Of a DNA stretch of 9,299 nucleotides, positions 1-6,282 are shown one piece after another. The notes below the pieces were generated by a model. It did no database searches. It saw only the letters and a list, made by a program, of their open reading frames with translations, and was not told the origin of the DNA. This stretch comes from Pseudomonadota bacterium (GTDB lineage Bacteria > Pseudomonadota > Alphaproteobacteria > Rhizobiales > Kaistiaceae). Within the stretch, counting starts at the first letter, position 1. Every line of letters begins with the position of its first letter. The translations under genes were made by a program, and so were the position numbers. The stretch is taken from assembly GCA_023433185.1 (NCBI GenBank), contig JAEZEN010000569.1, forward strand, positions 1 through 9,299, written 5' to 3'.

Positions 1-18
1 GCCGCGCCCTTTTCTTTT
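1..18 (+). terminator. 3' arm and T-tract of a terminator cut by the window edge
   Basis: The window opens with GCCGCGCCC followed directly by TTTTCTTTT. That is the shape of the descending arm of a GC stem plus its T-tract, and the same nine-base TTTTCTTTT follows the complete terminator at 1338-1368. The ascending arm (a GGGCGCGGC-like sequence) would lie outside the window, so this is inferred from half of the structure. If real, it ends a + strand transcript from the left. Confidence 0.4.
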
Positions 19-83
19 GCCCGGCCTGTTTGCGCACCGCCCGGAGCGTGCTAGGGACCCCGCCGCCCGCAACCACCCTCCTT

Positions 84-632
84 ATGGCGATGACCGAGCG
101 CATCATCCGCGCCGCGACTGCGGCCGACATCCCGGCGATCACGGCGATCTACGGCCACTCCGTCGCCACCGAGACCGCGAGTTTCGAGTTCCAGCCGCCA
201 ACCGAGGACGAGATGGCCCGGCGGGTGGCGGCCTTCCAGGGGGCGGGCTTCCCCTATCTCGTATGCGCGGATACCGACAGCAGGATCCTCGGCTATGCCT
301 ATGCCAGCCACTGGCGGCCGCGCATCGGCTATAATCACACCGTCGAGGACTCGCTGTACATCGCTCCGCAAGCGCAGCGCCAGGGCGTCGGCCGGATGCT
401 GCTGCGCGCACTCATCGCCGAATGCGAGGCGCTCGGCTTCCGCCAGATGATCGCCGTCATCGGCGATTCGCGCCACGCGGCCTCCATCGCCCTCCACGAG
501 AGCGAAGGCTTCGCCATCGTCGGCCGTCTGCCGACGCTCGGCCACAAGTTCGGCCTGTGGCTCGATTCGGTGCTGATGCAGCGCCCGCTCGGCACCGGCG
601 CTTCGACGCCGCCGTCGCGGCCGATCGCCTAG
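84..632 (+). CDS. GNAT family N-acetyltransferase, phosphinothricin/MnaT-like
   Basis: This encodes a 182-residue cytoplasmic GNAT-fold enzyme that transfers acetyl from acetyl-CoA to a small amine. The family is called phosphinothricin acetyltransferase (PAT); natural substrates are usually amino acids or analogues such as methionine sulfone. Seen in the sequence: an N-terminal strand and helix (residues 7-27), the family-typical TASFEFQPP segment near 31-39, the VEDSLYI strand before the CoA loop, the acetyl-CoA pyrophosphate motif Q98-R-Q-G101-V-G103, and a C-terminal LGHKFGLWLDSVLMQ block typical of PAT/MnaT proteins. Length matches the family. The start is ATG 84 or ATG 90, in frame two codons apart; neither has a clear Shine-Dalgarno sequence. 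A longer reading from a TTG at 30 adds only non-conserved residues. The gene converges on the DUF2794 gene 21 bases away. Family is secure; the exact substrate cannot be read. Confidence 0.87.
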   Translation: MAMTERIIRAATAADIPAITAIYGHSVATETASFEFQPPTEDEMARRVAAFQGAGFPYLVCADTDSRILGYAYASHWRPRIGYNHTVEDSLYIAPQAQRQGVGRMLLRALIAECEALGFRQMIAVIGDSRHAASIALHESEGFAIVGRLPTLGHKFGLWLDSVLMQRPLGTGASTPPSRPIA

Positions 633-653
633 CTCCGAACTCGTCCGGCGGGC

Positions 654-1031
654 TCAGGCGTCGACCAGGCGCAGACGGGCGGGCTCGAGGAAGCGCAGCA
701 CATTCGCGAGGTCATGGCCGCGCTTGAGGATATGGCCGGTTGCCGCGATCAGCGCGTAGGCGCCCTGCCGGCGGGCGAGCTTCGGCTGCTTGACGATCCG
801 GTAGAGGGGGGTCTCCGAGGTTCGGCGGTACACCGAGAACACCGCCTCCTCGCGGCGCTGATCGATGGCGTAGTCGCGCCATTCGCCCTCGGCGACCTTG
901 CGGCCGTACACCCTCAGGATCTGGTCCAGCTCGCGCCGGTCGAAGCAGGTGAGCTGGGTCGTCGTCTGGTCATTGCGGGCGGCGAGGACGACGACGCTCG
1001 TCCGGCCGCCGGAGGGCTCTCTGTCTTCCAC
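654..1031 (-). CDS. DUF2794 domain-containing protein
   Basis: This is a 125-residue soluble protein with no signal peptide or membrane segment. Its core (about residues 27-117) matches what I know of DUF2794, a family of unknown function conserved in Alphaproteobacteria: FDRRELDQILRVYGRKVAEG, EWRDYAID, AVFSVYRRTSETPLYRI, KQPKLARRQGAYALIAATGHILKRGHDL and a closing VLRFLEPARL. Length is normal for the family, so the gene looks intact. The start is GTG at 1031: a strong GGAGGAG lies at 1042-1048, ten bases upstream, and an ATG further up in frame (1067) runs into a stop at once. It is transcribed away from the htpG side and converges on the acetyltransferase. No biochemical role is known to me, so none is given. 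Confidence 0.87.
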   Translation of the reverse strand: MEDREPSGGRTSVVVLAARNDQTTTQLTCFDRRELDQILRVYGRKVAEGEWRDYAIDQRREEAVFSVYRRTSETPLYRIVKQPKLARRQGAYALIAATGHILKRGHDLANVLRFLEPARLRLVDA

Positions 1032-1065
1032 CTCGTAGGGTCTCCTCCGCCGTCATCTTCCGGTC

Positions 1066-1094
1066 ATGATCGCCCCGTTGCCGGGCTCTGGCAA
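1066..1094 (-). promoter_or_regulatory. possible promoter of the DUF2794 gene
   Basis: On the minus strand TTGCCA (1094-1089) and GATCAT (1071-1066) are 17 bases apart, each matching four of six bases of the sigma-70 hexamers. A start near 1059 would give a leader of about 28 bases ahead of the GTG at 1031. The -35 half overlaps a six-bp hairpin (GGCTCT, loop GGCA, AGAGCC, 1084-1099). Found by eye; a weak match in GC-rich DNA. Confidence 0.3.
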
Positions 1095-1154
1095 GAGCCG
1101 GAAACGCCCGCCCCCGCTGCCACCGGCGCCCGCATTCATGGAGACCGCGGAGCC

Positions 1155-1177
1155 GGGCAGAAATCACGATTTCGCCC
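1155..1177. repeat. inverted repeat GAAATC-AC-GATTTC with GGGC/GCCC flanks
   Basis: A perfect six-bp inverted repeat with a two-base centre (1160-1173) is extended by GGGC on the left (1155-1158, one unpaired A at 1159) and GCCC on the right (1174-1177). It is an AT-rich island in GC-rich DNA, as expected for a protein-binding operator. It lies just upstream of the likely start of the candidate small RNA and about 125 bases upstream of the DUF2794 start. It has no T-tract on either strand, so it is not an intrinsic terminator. The cognate regulator, if any, is unknown. Confidence 0.4.
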
Positions 1178-1189
1178 CTATTGCGCCTA

Positions 1190-1368
1190 GGGCCGGCCAC
1201 GTTGGGCCCCGATGATCCGAACGTTGCTTGCAGACGGTTCGGTTCGGCGAAGGCTTCGGTAATTCTCAGCCCCCCAGCCCCCCGGGGTCAACGCTGGACC
1301 GGTCCATCTTGCCTTGGCAGGAACTGCGCAACGATTTGGCCGGCGCTCTGCGCCGGCCATTTTCTTTT
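1190..1368 (+). ncRNA. candidate small RNA gene (about 180 nt), possibly 6S-like
   Basis: The stretch ends in a strong + strand terminator (1338-1368), yet no + strand protein gene lies between 633 and htpG, so some non-coding + transcript must end here. By eye it folds in competing ways. One is a local eight-bp hairpin CCGAACGT/ACG(G)GTTCGG (1217-1242). Another is a long interrupted hairpin pairing CGTTGC (1222-1227), GCA (1230-1232) and GTTC (1237-1240) with GAAC, TGC and GCAACG (1321-1333), continued by AAGGC (1250-1254) with GCCTT (1311-1315) and capped by CCAGC/GCTGG (1274-1278, 1293-1297). A third pairs GGCCACGTTG (1195-1204) with CAACG and TGGCC (1329-1341). A long rod with interior bubbles resembles 6S RNA, but I could not confirm the conserved 6S sequence. 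The left end rests on a weak -10 (CTATTG, 1178-1183). An alternative is an htpG leader attenuator. Confidence 0.4.
1338..1368 (+). terminator. intrinsic (Rho-independent) terminator
   Basis: GGCCGGCG (1338-1345), a five-base loop CTCTG (1346-1350) and the perfect complement CGCCGGCC (1351-1358) are followed by ATTTTCTTTT. The minus strand has no T-tract after the stem, so it acts in the + direction only. It sits 91 bases upstream of htpG and before the predicted htpG promoter, so it ends an upstream transcript, most simply the candidate small RNA, and insulates htpG. Confidence 0.78.
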
Positions 1369-1388
1369 AGGGTGCCGGGCTCGACGGC

Positions 1389-1417
1389 CTTGAATCCCCG
1401 TCCTCGACCGGCGATAT
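1389..1417 (+). promoter_or_regulatory. htpG promoter, RpoH-like or housekeeping
   Basis: CTTGAA (1389-1394) and CGATAT (1412-1417) are separated by exactly 17 bases. Alphaproteobacterial heat-shock (RpoH) promoters begin with CTTGAA/CTTGAC and have a C-rich, TAT-containing -10, and this matches well; a housekeeping sigma factor could also read it. Transcription would start near 1424 and leave a leader of about 35 bases before htpG. Heat-shock control is what is known for htpG in related bacteria, but here it is inferred from the motif. Confidence 0.55.
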
Positions 1418-1458
1418 GACGGCCGATTTCGCCGGACCATTCGGGGGCTCCGATCGAC

Positions 1459-3348
1459 ATGACTGAACAAGTGGACGGACAGCGCGAGACGCGCAGCTTC
1501 GAAGCGGAGGTGTCCAAGCTCCTCTCGCTCATGGTGCACTCGGTCTATTCGAACCGGGACGTCTTCCTCCGCGAACTCATCTCCAACGCCGCCGACGCCT
1601 GCGAGAAGCTCCGGGTCATCGCGATCGAGAAACCGGAGCTGCTGGCCGAGGATCCCGACTTCCGCATCACTCTCGTCCCCGACAAGCGCGACGGGACCCT
1701 CGCGATCCTCGACAACGGCATCGGCATGGACCGCGACGAGCTCGCCGGCAATCTCGGCACCATCGCCCGCTCCGGCACCCGCGCCTTCCTCGACGGCCTC
1801 TCCGGCGGGGCCGAGGGCTCCACCCTGATCGGCCAGTTCGGCGTCGGCTTCTATTCGGCCTTCATCGTCGCGAAGTCGGTCGAGGTGACGTCGCGGAAGG
1901 CCGGATCCGACGAGGCGTGGCGCTGGACGTCGGATGGCCAGGGGATGTTCACGATCGAGCCGGTCGCCCTCGATGCGGCGCCGGCCCGCGGCACCCGCGT
2001 CCTCCTCCGGCTTGCCGACGACGCCACGCAATATTCCGAGCAGGACACGCTCGAGCGGGTCGTTGCCGAATATTCGGCGCATGTCCCGGTGCCCATCTTG
2101 CTCCAGCTCGGCGACGGTGCCGCGGACAAGACGCTCGCCGATGGCAGCGCGCTGTGGCGGAAGCCGAAGTCGAGCGTCACCGAGGCGGAGTACGCCGAGT
2201 TCTACGGCCATGTCAGTCACCAGTTCGACGAACCAGCGCTCACCATCCATTACCGCGCCGAGGGCCGCCACGAATATTCGGTGCTGCTCTTCGTCCCCTC
2301 GATGAAGCCGCTCGACCTGTTCGACCCGGACCGCCGGGGGCGGGTCAAGCTCTACGTCAAGCGCGTCGTCATCCCCGACGAGGCGAAGATCCTGCCGGCC
2401 TGGCTGCGCTTCGTCCGCGGCGTGATCGATTCGGAGGACCTGCCGCTCAACCTCTCCCGGGAGATGCTGCAGAAGAACCCCGTGCTCGAGGCGATCGGCA
2501 AGGGGGTCACGACGCGCATCCTGTCGGATCTCGACAAGCTCGCCAACGACGACCGCGAGCGCTTCGAGAAGGTCTGGGACGCCTTCGGGCCGGTGCTCAA
2601 GGAGGGCCTCTACGAAGACGCCGAGCGGCGCGATGCGCTCTACAAGATCGCGCGCTTCCGGACTACGACCGGCGACGGCTCCTGGCGCAGCCTCGCCGAC
2701 TATGTCGCCGCACTCCGGCCCAACCAGACCGCCATCTACTATGCCCTCGGCGACGATGCCGAAGCGATCCGCCGGAGCCCGCAGCTCGAGGGCTATGCCC
2801 GGCGGGGCGTCGAGGTGCTGGTCCTCTCCGATCCGGTCGACGCCTTCTGGGTCCGCACCGCGCTCGGCTACGACGGCAAGCCCTTCCAGTCGGTGACGCA
2901 GGGCGCGGCCGACCTCGACAAGATCCCCGTCGCCGAGGGTGGCGAGGAGACGGAAGCGGCGTCCGAGAGCGCCGTCGCGACGCTGGCCGCGCGCTTCAAG
3001 CAGACGCTCGGCGACAAGGTCAACGCCGTGCGTCCTTCGGCCCGCCTCACCACCAGCCCGGTCTGCCTGGTCGCTGCCGATCTCGGCCTCGACCGGCAAC
3101 TGGAGAAGCTCCTTTCCGCCAACGACCAGCTCAAGGCCCGCTCGGCGCCGGTGCTCGAACTCAACCCCAGCCATCCGCTCATCAGGGCGCTCGCCGACAA
3201 GGCGAGCGCCGGCGAAGCCGGCGAGGCGATCGACGACGCCGCCGTGCTGCTCTTCGGCGAGGCCCGCATCCTCGACGGCGAACCTCCGGAGGACCCGGTG
3301 GACTTCTCCCGGCGCATCGCCCGGCTCATCGAGCGCGGCCTGGGATAG
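1459..3348 (+). CDS. htpG: molecular chaperone HtpG (bacterial Hsp90)
   Basis: This is a 629-residue cytosolic ATP-driven chaperone that remodels client proteins, often with DnaK; E. coli HtpG is similar in length. The N-terminal GHKL ATPase domain (about residues 10-225) shows ELISNAADACEKLR with catalytic E39 and magnesium-binding N43, adenine-binding D85 in DNGIGM, and the ATP-lid glycine motif GQFGVGFYSAF (125-135). The middle domain carries DLPLNLSREMLQ, whose R334 corresponds to the arginine that contacts the ATP gamma-phosphate. The C-terminal dimerisation domain covers roughly the last 120 residues, and there is no eukaryotic MEEVD tail, as expected. ATG 1459 fits the family N-terminus; a weak GGGGG (1443-1447) lies upstream. 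Its promoter at 1389-1417 looks heat-shock-like. The stop lies eight bases from the stop of the convergent dehydrogenase gene, with no terminator between. It appears intact. Confidence 0.98.
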   Translation: MTEQVDGQRETRSFEAEVSKLLSLMVHSVYSNRDVFLRELISNAADACEKLRVIAIEKPELLAEDPDFRITLVPDKRDGTLAILDNGIGMDRDELAGNLGTIARSGTRAFLDGLSGGAEGSTLIGQFGVGFYSAFIVAKSVEVTSRKAGSDEAWRWTSDGQGMFTIEPVALDAAPARGTRVLLRLADDATQYSEQDTLERVVAEYSAHVPVPILLQLGDGAADKTLADGSALWRKPKSSVTEAEYAEFYGHVSHQFDEPALTIHYRAEGRHEYSVLLFVPSMKPLDLFDPDRRGRVKLYVKRVVIPDEAKILPAWLRFVRGVIDSEDLPLNLSREMLQKNPVLEAIGKGVTTRILSDLDKLANDDRERFEKVWDAFGPVLKEGLYEDAERRDALYKIARFRTTTGDGSWRSLADYVAALRPNQTAIYYALGDDAEAIRRSPQLEGYARRGVEVLVLSDPVDAFWVRTALGYDGKPFQSVTQGAADLDKIPVAEGGEETEAASESAVATLAARFKQTLGDKVNAVRPSARLTTSPVCLVAADLGLDRQLEKLLSANDQLKARSAPVLELNPSHPLIRALADKASAGEAGEAIDDAAVLLFGEARILDGEPPEDPVDFSRRIARLIERGLG

Positions 3349-3356
3349 CGAATCGC

Positions 3357-4328
3357 CTACCCCACGACGTTCCGCGGGGTGCCGCGCCGGAAGGCCTCGA
3401 TGTTGTCGACCAGCTGGTCGGCGAGCACCTGCTGGCCTTCGCGGCTTGCCCAGGCGACATGCGGCGTGAGGATGAAGTTGGGCAGCTCGAGCAGGGCCAT
3501 CAGAGGGTGATCGGCCGGCGGCGGCTCGGCGGTGGCGACATCGAAGCCCGCACCGGCGATCCGGCCCGATCGCAGCGCCGCGCCGAGGGCGATCTCGTCG
3601 ACCAGCCCGCCGCGCGAGGCGTTGATCAGGATCGGCCGGCGCTCCATCGCGGCGAGCTCGGCGGCACCGATCAGGTTGCGCGTTCCCGGTGTCAGCGGAC
3701 AGTGGAGCGTGACGATGTCGCTCCGTCGCAGCATGACATCGAACGGCACATAGGGCTCGGAGGGTGCCGGGTCGCCCTTCCGACCGGCGAAGAGCACCTC
3801 CATCCGGAAGGCGCGGGCGATGTCGGCCACCGCACGGCCGAGCGAGCCGCGCCCGACGATGCCGATGGTCGAGCCGGCGAGGTCGCCGATCGGATGGTCG
3901 AGGAAGCAGAACTGGCTCGACGTCTGCCAGCGGCCGGACCGCACGGAATCGCGATAGGCGAGAAGGCTGCGGCGCAGCGCGAAGATCAGCGCGAAGACAT
4001 GCTCCGGCACCGTCGTCGTCGCGTAGTCCCGGACATTGGAGACGACGACGCCCCCCGCCTTTGCCGCCTTGACGTCGACCATGTCGGTGCCGGTGGCGCA
4101 GACCGCGATGAGGCGGAGCTTCGGCGCCGCGGCGATGGCCGCCGCACCGATCGGCACCTTGTTGGTGATGACGATCTCGGCGTCCCGGATCCGGGCCGCG
4201 ACCTCGTCGGCGCCGGTCCGCTCATGCACGGTCAGGCGGTGGGGAAAGTCGGGCTCGCGGAGATGGGTTTCCGGCGAAAGCGACTCGCGGTCGAGGAACA
4301 CGATCTCGGCCGGGGCTGCGTCCTGCAT
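3357..4328 (-). CDS. D-2-hydroxyacid dehydrogenase, NAD(P)-dependent (glycerate/hydroxypyruvate reductase-like)
   Basis: This is a 323-residue cytoplasmic oxidoreductase interconverting 2-keto acids and D-2-hydroxy acids. It has a flavodoxin-like catalytic domain (about 1-100 and 295-323) and a Rossmann cofactor domain between. Seen in the sequence: the dinucleotide motif G159-R-G161-S-L-G164, and the catalytic set R239 (NASRGGLVDE), E268 (ATAEPP) and H290 (LTPHVAW). The second Rossmann strand ends FAGRKG. Arg/Lys at 183-184 in place of the usual acidic residue suggests NADP(H) may be used (inference). Overall it resembles glycerate dehydrogenase/hydroxypyruvate reductase more than formate, lactate or phosphoglycerate dehydrogenases, as no ACT domain is present; substrate is not certain. 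ATG 4328 is preceded by GGGAG (4333-4337). It is the last gene of the leftward cluster, and its 5' end overlaps the small upstream gene by 97 bases. Complete and intact. Confidence 0.95.
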   Translation of the reverse strand: MQDAAPAEIVFLDRESLSPETHLREPDFPHRLTVHERTGADEVAARIRDAEIVITNKVPIGAAAIAAAPKLRLIAVCATGTDMVDVKAAKAGGVVVSNVRDYATTTVPEHVFALIFALRRSLLAYRDSVRSGRWQTSSQFCFLDHPIGDLAGSTIGIVGRGSLGRAVADIARAFRMEVLFAGRKGDPAPSEPYVPFDVMLRRSDIVTLHCPLTPGTRNLIGAAELAAMERRPILINASRGGLVDEIALGAALRSGRIAGAGFDVATAEPPPADHPLMALLELPNFILTPHVAWASREGQQVLADQLVDNIEAFRRGTPRNVVG

Positions 4329-4612
4329 GGTTCTCCCTTGTGCTTGGGTCGCGGCGCCAGCGGCACGGCGCCGGTGGTGGCGATTTCGAGCTTCCAGTCC
4401 GCCGCGGGCGTTCCGGCGAGATCGAGATGGCTCACCATGTAGCGCAGCCGCTCGGTATCCGCACTGCGCGACGTGCAGAAGCGGTCCTGGAGGTGGAACG
4501 GCGGCCGGATGGACTTGTCGCGGATCCAGCCCGCGGCGGCGTCGCGGTGGCAGAAATTCGCGGCGAAGGCGTTGAGCGCCACCTCGTACTCCGTGGACCG
4601 GAGACGCGTCAC
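4232..4612 (-). CDS. small hypothetical protein coupled to the L,D-transpeptidase gene
   Basis: I do not recognise this 126-residue protein. Two things support it as real. Its GTG (4612-4610) forms a GTGA overlap with the transpeptidase stop (4611-4609), a typical coupling junction; a second GTG at 4615 is equally possible. Its codons also end in G or C almost without exception through about the first 95 residues. That part has ordinary protein composition (NAFAANFCHRDAAAGWIRD, RPPFHLQDRFCTSR, ERLRYMVSHLDLAG, ADWKLEIA) with two cysteines and no signal peptide or membrane helix. From 4328 onward the frame runs 97 bases into the dehydrogenase gene, and codon use there turns poor (AGA, TGT, AGT, TTT, AAA), so the last 30 or so residues look like a non-selected tail. 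The natural C-terminus may have been lost, or the downstream gene may have been placed against it. No function assigned. Confidence 0.6.
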   Translation of the reverse strand: MTRLRSTEYEVALNAFAANFCHRDAAAGWIRDKSIRPPFHLQDRFCTSRSADTERLRYMVSHLDLAGTPAADWKLEIATTGAVPLAPRPKHKGEPCRTQPRPRSCSSTASRFRRKPISASPTFPTA

Positions 4613-6282
4613 CACGAAAGCGCCCGCCCGTCGAGGGCGGCGATCAGCTTGGCATCCTGGCCGTAGATGTCGTTGCGGAAGTTCGGCAGGCCGTGGTCGA
4701 CCCAGGCGGTGAAGTAGGCGATGTGGACCGGGAGCGGCTCGGCGAGGTTGACGACGGTGCGCTTCTGCGACGCGACGACCGCCTCGATGCGGTTCATGTC
4801 CCAGCCGGGCACACCGCCCACGGCAAGCACCTGGACGGCGAGCTCCAGCGGCCGGGCGAGACGGATGCAGCCGTGACTGAACGCCCGCTCCGCCTTGTCG
4901 AAGAGGTTCCGCGACGGGGTATCGTGCAGATAGACGTCGAACTGGTTGGGGAACATGAACTTGACCCGTCCGAGGGCATTGTTCGGGCCCGGCCGCTGGC
5001 GGAGCCGGAAGGGGAAGTTGCCCGGCCCGTACTGGCTCCAGTCGATCGCGGTCAGGGGATAGACCGTATCGCCGCGCACCGCCTCGAAGCCCGCCGCAGC
5101 CCGCGCAGCCGGGTTGGTCTTGAGCCTGGGCAGCTCCTCCTTGACCGCGATGCCGTGCGGCACGTTCCAGTACGGGTTGAACTCGAGATAGCGGATGCGG
5201 TCGCTGAACACCGGCGTCTTGGTATAGGGCTTGCCGACCACGACGTTCATCCGCTCGGCGAGGCGGCCGTCGGCGACGCGCCGGAGCTCGAATCCGGCAA
5301 TGTTGACCATGAGGTGATTGCGGCCCAGGTCCGGCGGCATCCAGCGCCAGCGCTCCATCGACAGCACGATGTCCTGGACACGGGTCGCGACCGGCACGTT
5401 GAGCGCCGCGATCGTGCCCTTGCCGACGATGCCGTCGACATCGAGCCCGTGGCGGCGCTGGAAGGCCCTGACGACAGCGACCAGCGCATCGTCGTACGTC
5501 TCAGCACCGCCGGGCGGGGCGTTCGGGTCGGCGCCGTCGGTGACCGCCAGCCGGGCCCGCAGCGCCGGGACACGTGCATCGCTCATCCCCGGCTTGAGCG
5601 ACTCGCCGAGCGGCACGGTCGGCCAGCCGCCGGCCGCGGCGAGGGCGCGATAATCGGCAAGCGCGGCGCGGAGGTCGGCATAGTCCGGCGCCTGCGGCTG
5701 CCAGGCGAGGAAGAAGCGGTCGAGGTCGGGCGCCGCGCCGACGGCGACGAGCGCCGCGACCTGGTCGATCGCGCGGCCCTCCTGGAAGAAGTCGGGATCG
5801 ACCTTGTGCGGGAGGAAGCGCCCCACCTGCAGGTCCGAAGCGTATTGGAGGAAGGCGGCCGAATAGTGCAGTTCGACGATCGCCCGCCCCCGCGAACTGG
5901 TCTGAGGGGCGGCGACCATCAGCTTCTCGAGCTGGTCGGCCGGATAGGCGCCGGGATCGAGGCCGTCCTCGGCGGCGTTCCGGAGCCAGGCGACGAGTTC
6001 GGCGGCCCGTTCCTCGCCGAGCCACAGGATCGGCCGCGATCCGTCGGCGTAGTACGCGGTCAACGCTTCACCCCGCTGGCGGACGGGCAGCGGCAGGCCG
6101 GGCTCGCTGGCGAGAAGGTGGACGATCTCGGCCCGCAACGCGACGCGATCCGCCGGGGAGAGGGGCGCGACGGCCGCCTGCCCGGCGCCGGCGGCGAACC
6201 ACAGGGCGACGAACGCGAGGACGGCGGCGAGCGGCCGTATGGCTGCAATGGCTGTGGTCACGGTCGGCGCGGCTCCGGTCAT
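4609..6282 (-). CDS. L,D-transpeptidase, YcbB/LdtD type
   Basis: This 557-residue exported enzyme should form 3-3 cross-links in peptidoglycan, joining meso-diaminopimelate residues and releasing the terminal D-Ala of a tetrapeptide donor. Seen in order: a signal peptide or anchor (hydrophobic 17-34, cleavage likely after A36 in GQA), a scaffold region of the YcbB kind (about 45-225), a peptidoglycan-binding-1 repeat (about 230-296, AFQRRHGLDVDGIVGKGTI), and a YkuD catalytic domain (about 322-490) with H(454)DTP and S469-H470-G471-C472-I-R, where C472 is the nucleophile. An insertion between NPYWNVP (369) and DVYLH fits the capping subdomain of YcbB. Domain order and length match the LdtD subfamily and not the short ErfK/YbiS type. 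ATG 6282 overlaps the stop of the preceding binding-protein gene (ATGA); upstream in-frame sequence lies inside that gene and is not conserved. Intact. Confidence 0.95.
   Translation of the reverse strand: MTGAAPTVTTAIAAIRPLAAVLAFVALWFAAGAGQAAVAPLSPADRVALRAEIVHLLASEPGLPLPVRQRGEALTAYYADGSRPILWLGEERAAELVAWLRNAAEDGLDPGAYPADQLEKLMVAAPQTSSRGRAIVELHYSAAFLQYASDLQVGRFLPHKVDPDFFQEGRAIDQVAALVAVGAAPDLDRFFLAWQPQAPDYADLRAALADYRALAAAGGWPTVPLGESLKPGMSDARVPALRARLAVTDGADPNAPPGGAETYDDALVAVVRAFQRRHGLDVDGIVGKGTIAALNVPVATRVQDIVLSMERWRWMPPDLGRNHLMVNIAGFELRRVADGRLAERMNVVVGKPYTKTPVFSDRIRYLEFNPYWNVPHGIAVKEELPRLKTNPAARAAAGFEAVRGDTVYPLTAIDWSQYGPGNFPFRLRQRPGPNNALGRVKFMFPNQFDVYLHDTPSRNLFDKAERAFSHGCIRLARPLELAVQVLAVGGVPGWDMNRIEAVVASQKRTVVNLAEPLPVHIAYFTAWVDHGLPNFRNDIYGQDAKLIAALDGRALSW

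Noticed and set aside
970..1200. A minus-strand open frame and + strand frames across the DUF2794-htpG gap
   Set aside because: Composition is Arg/Gly-rich with no family resemblance; the frames overlap the DUF2794 start region and the candidate RNA. Treated as non-coding.
1195..1341. Signal recognition particle RNA or tRNA in the htpG upstream gap
   Set aside because: The conserved SRP apical-loop sequence (GGAAG...AGCAG) is absent, and no tRNA cloverleaf, T-loop or anticodon arm can be drawn.
1288..3174. A 628-codon open frame antisense to htpG
   Set aside because: htpG is unmistakable on the other strand with all ATPase motifs. The antisense translation is an R/E/G/L-rich mirror of its codons with no recognisable domain, a common effect at this GC content.
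1917..4442. An 841-codon + strand open frame spanning the htpG 3' half and the dehydrogenase gene
   Set aside because: Its translation is Arg/Pro/Ala-rich low-complexity sequence crossing two well-supported genes on different strands.
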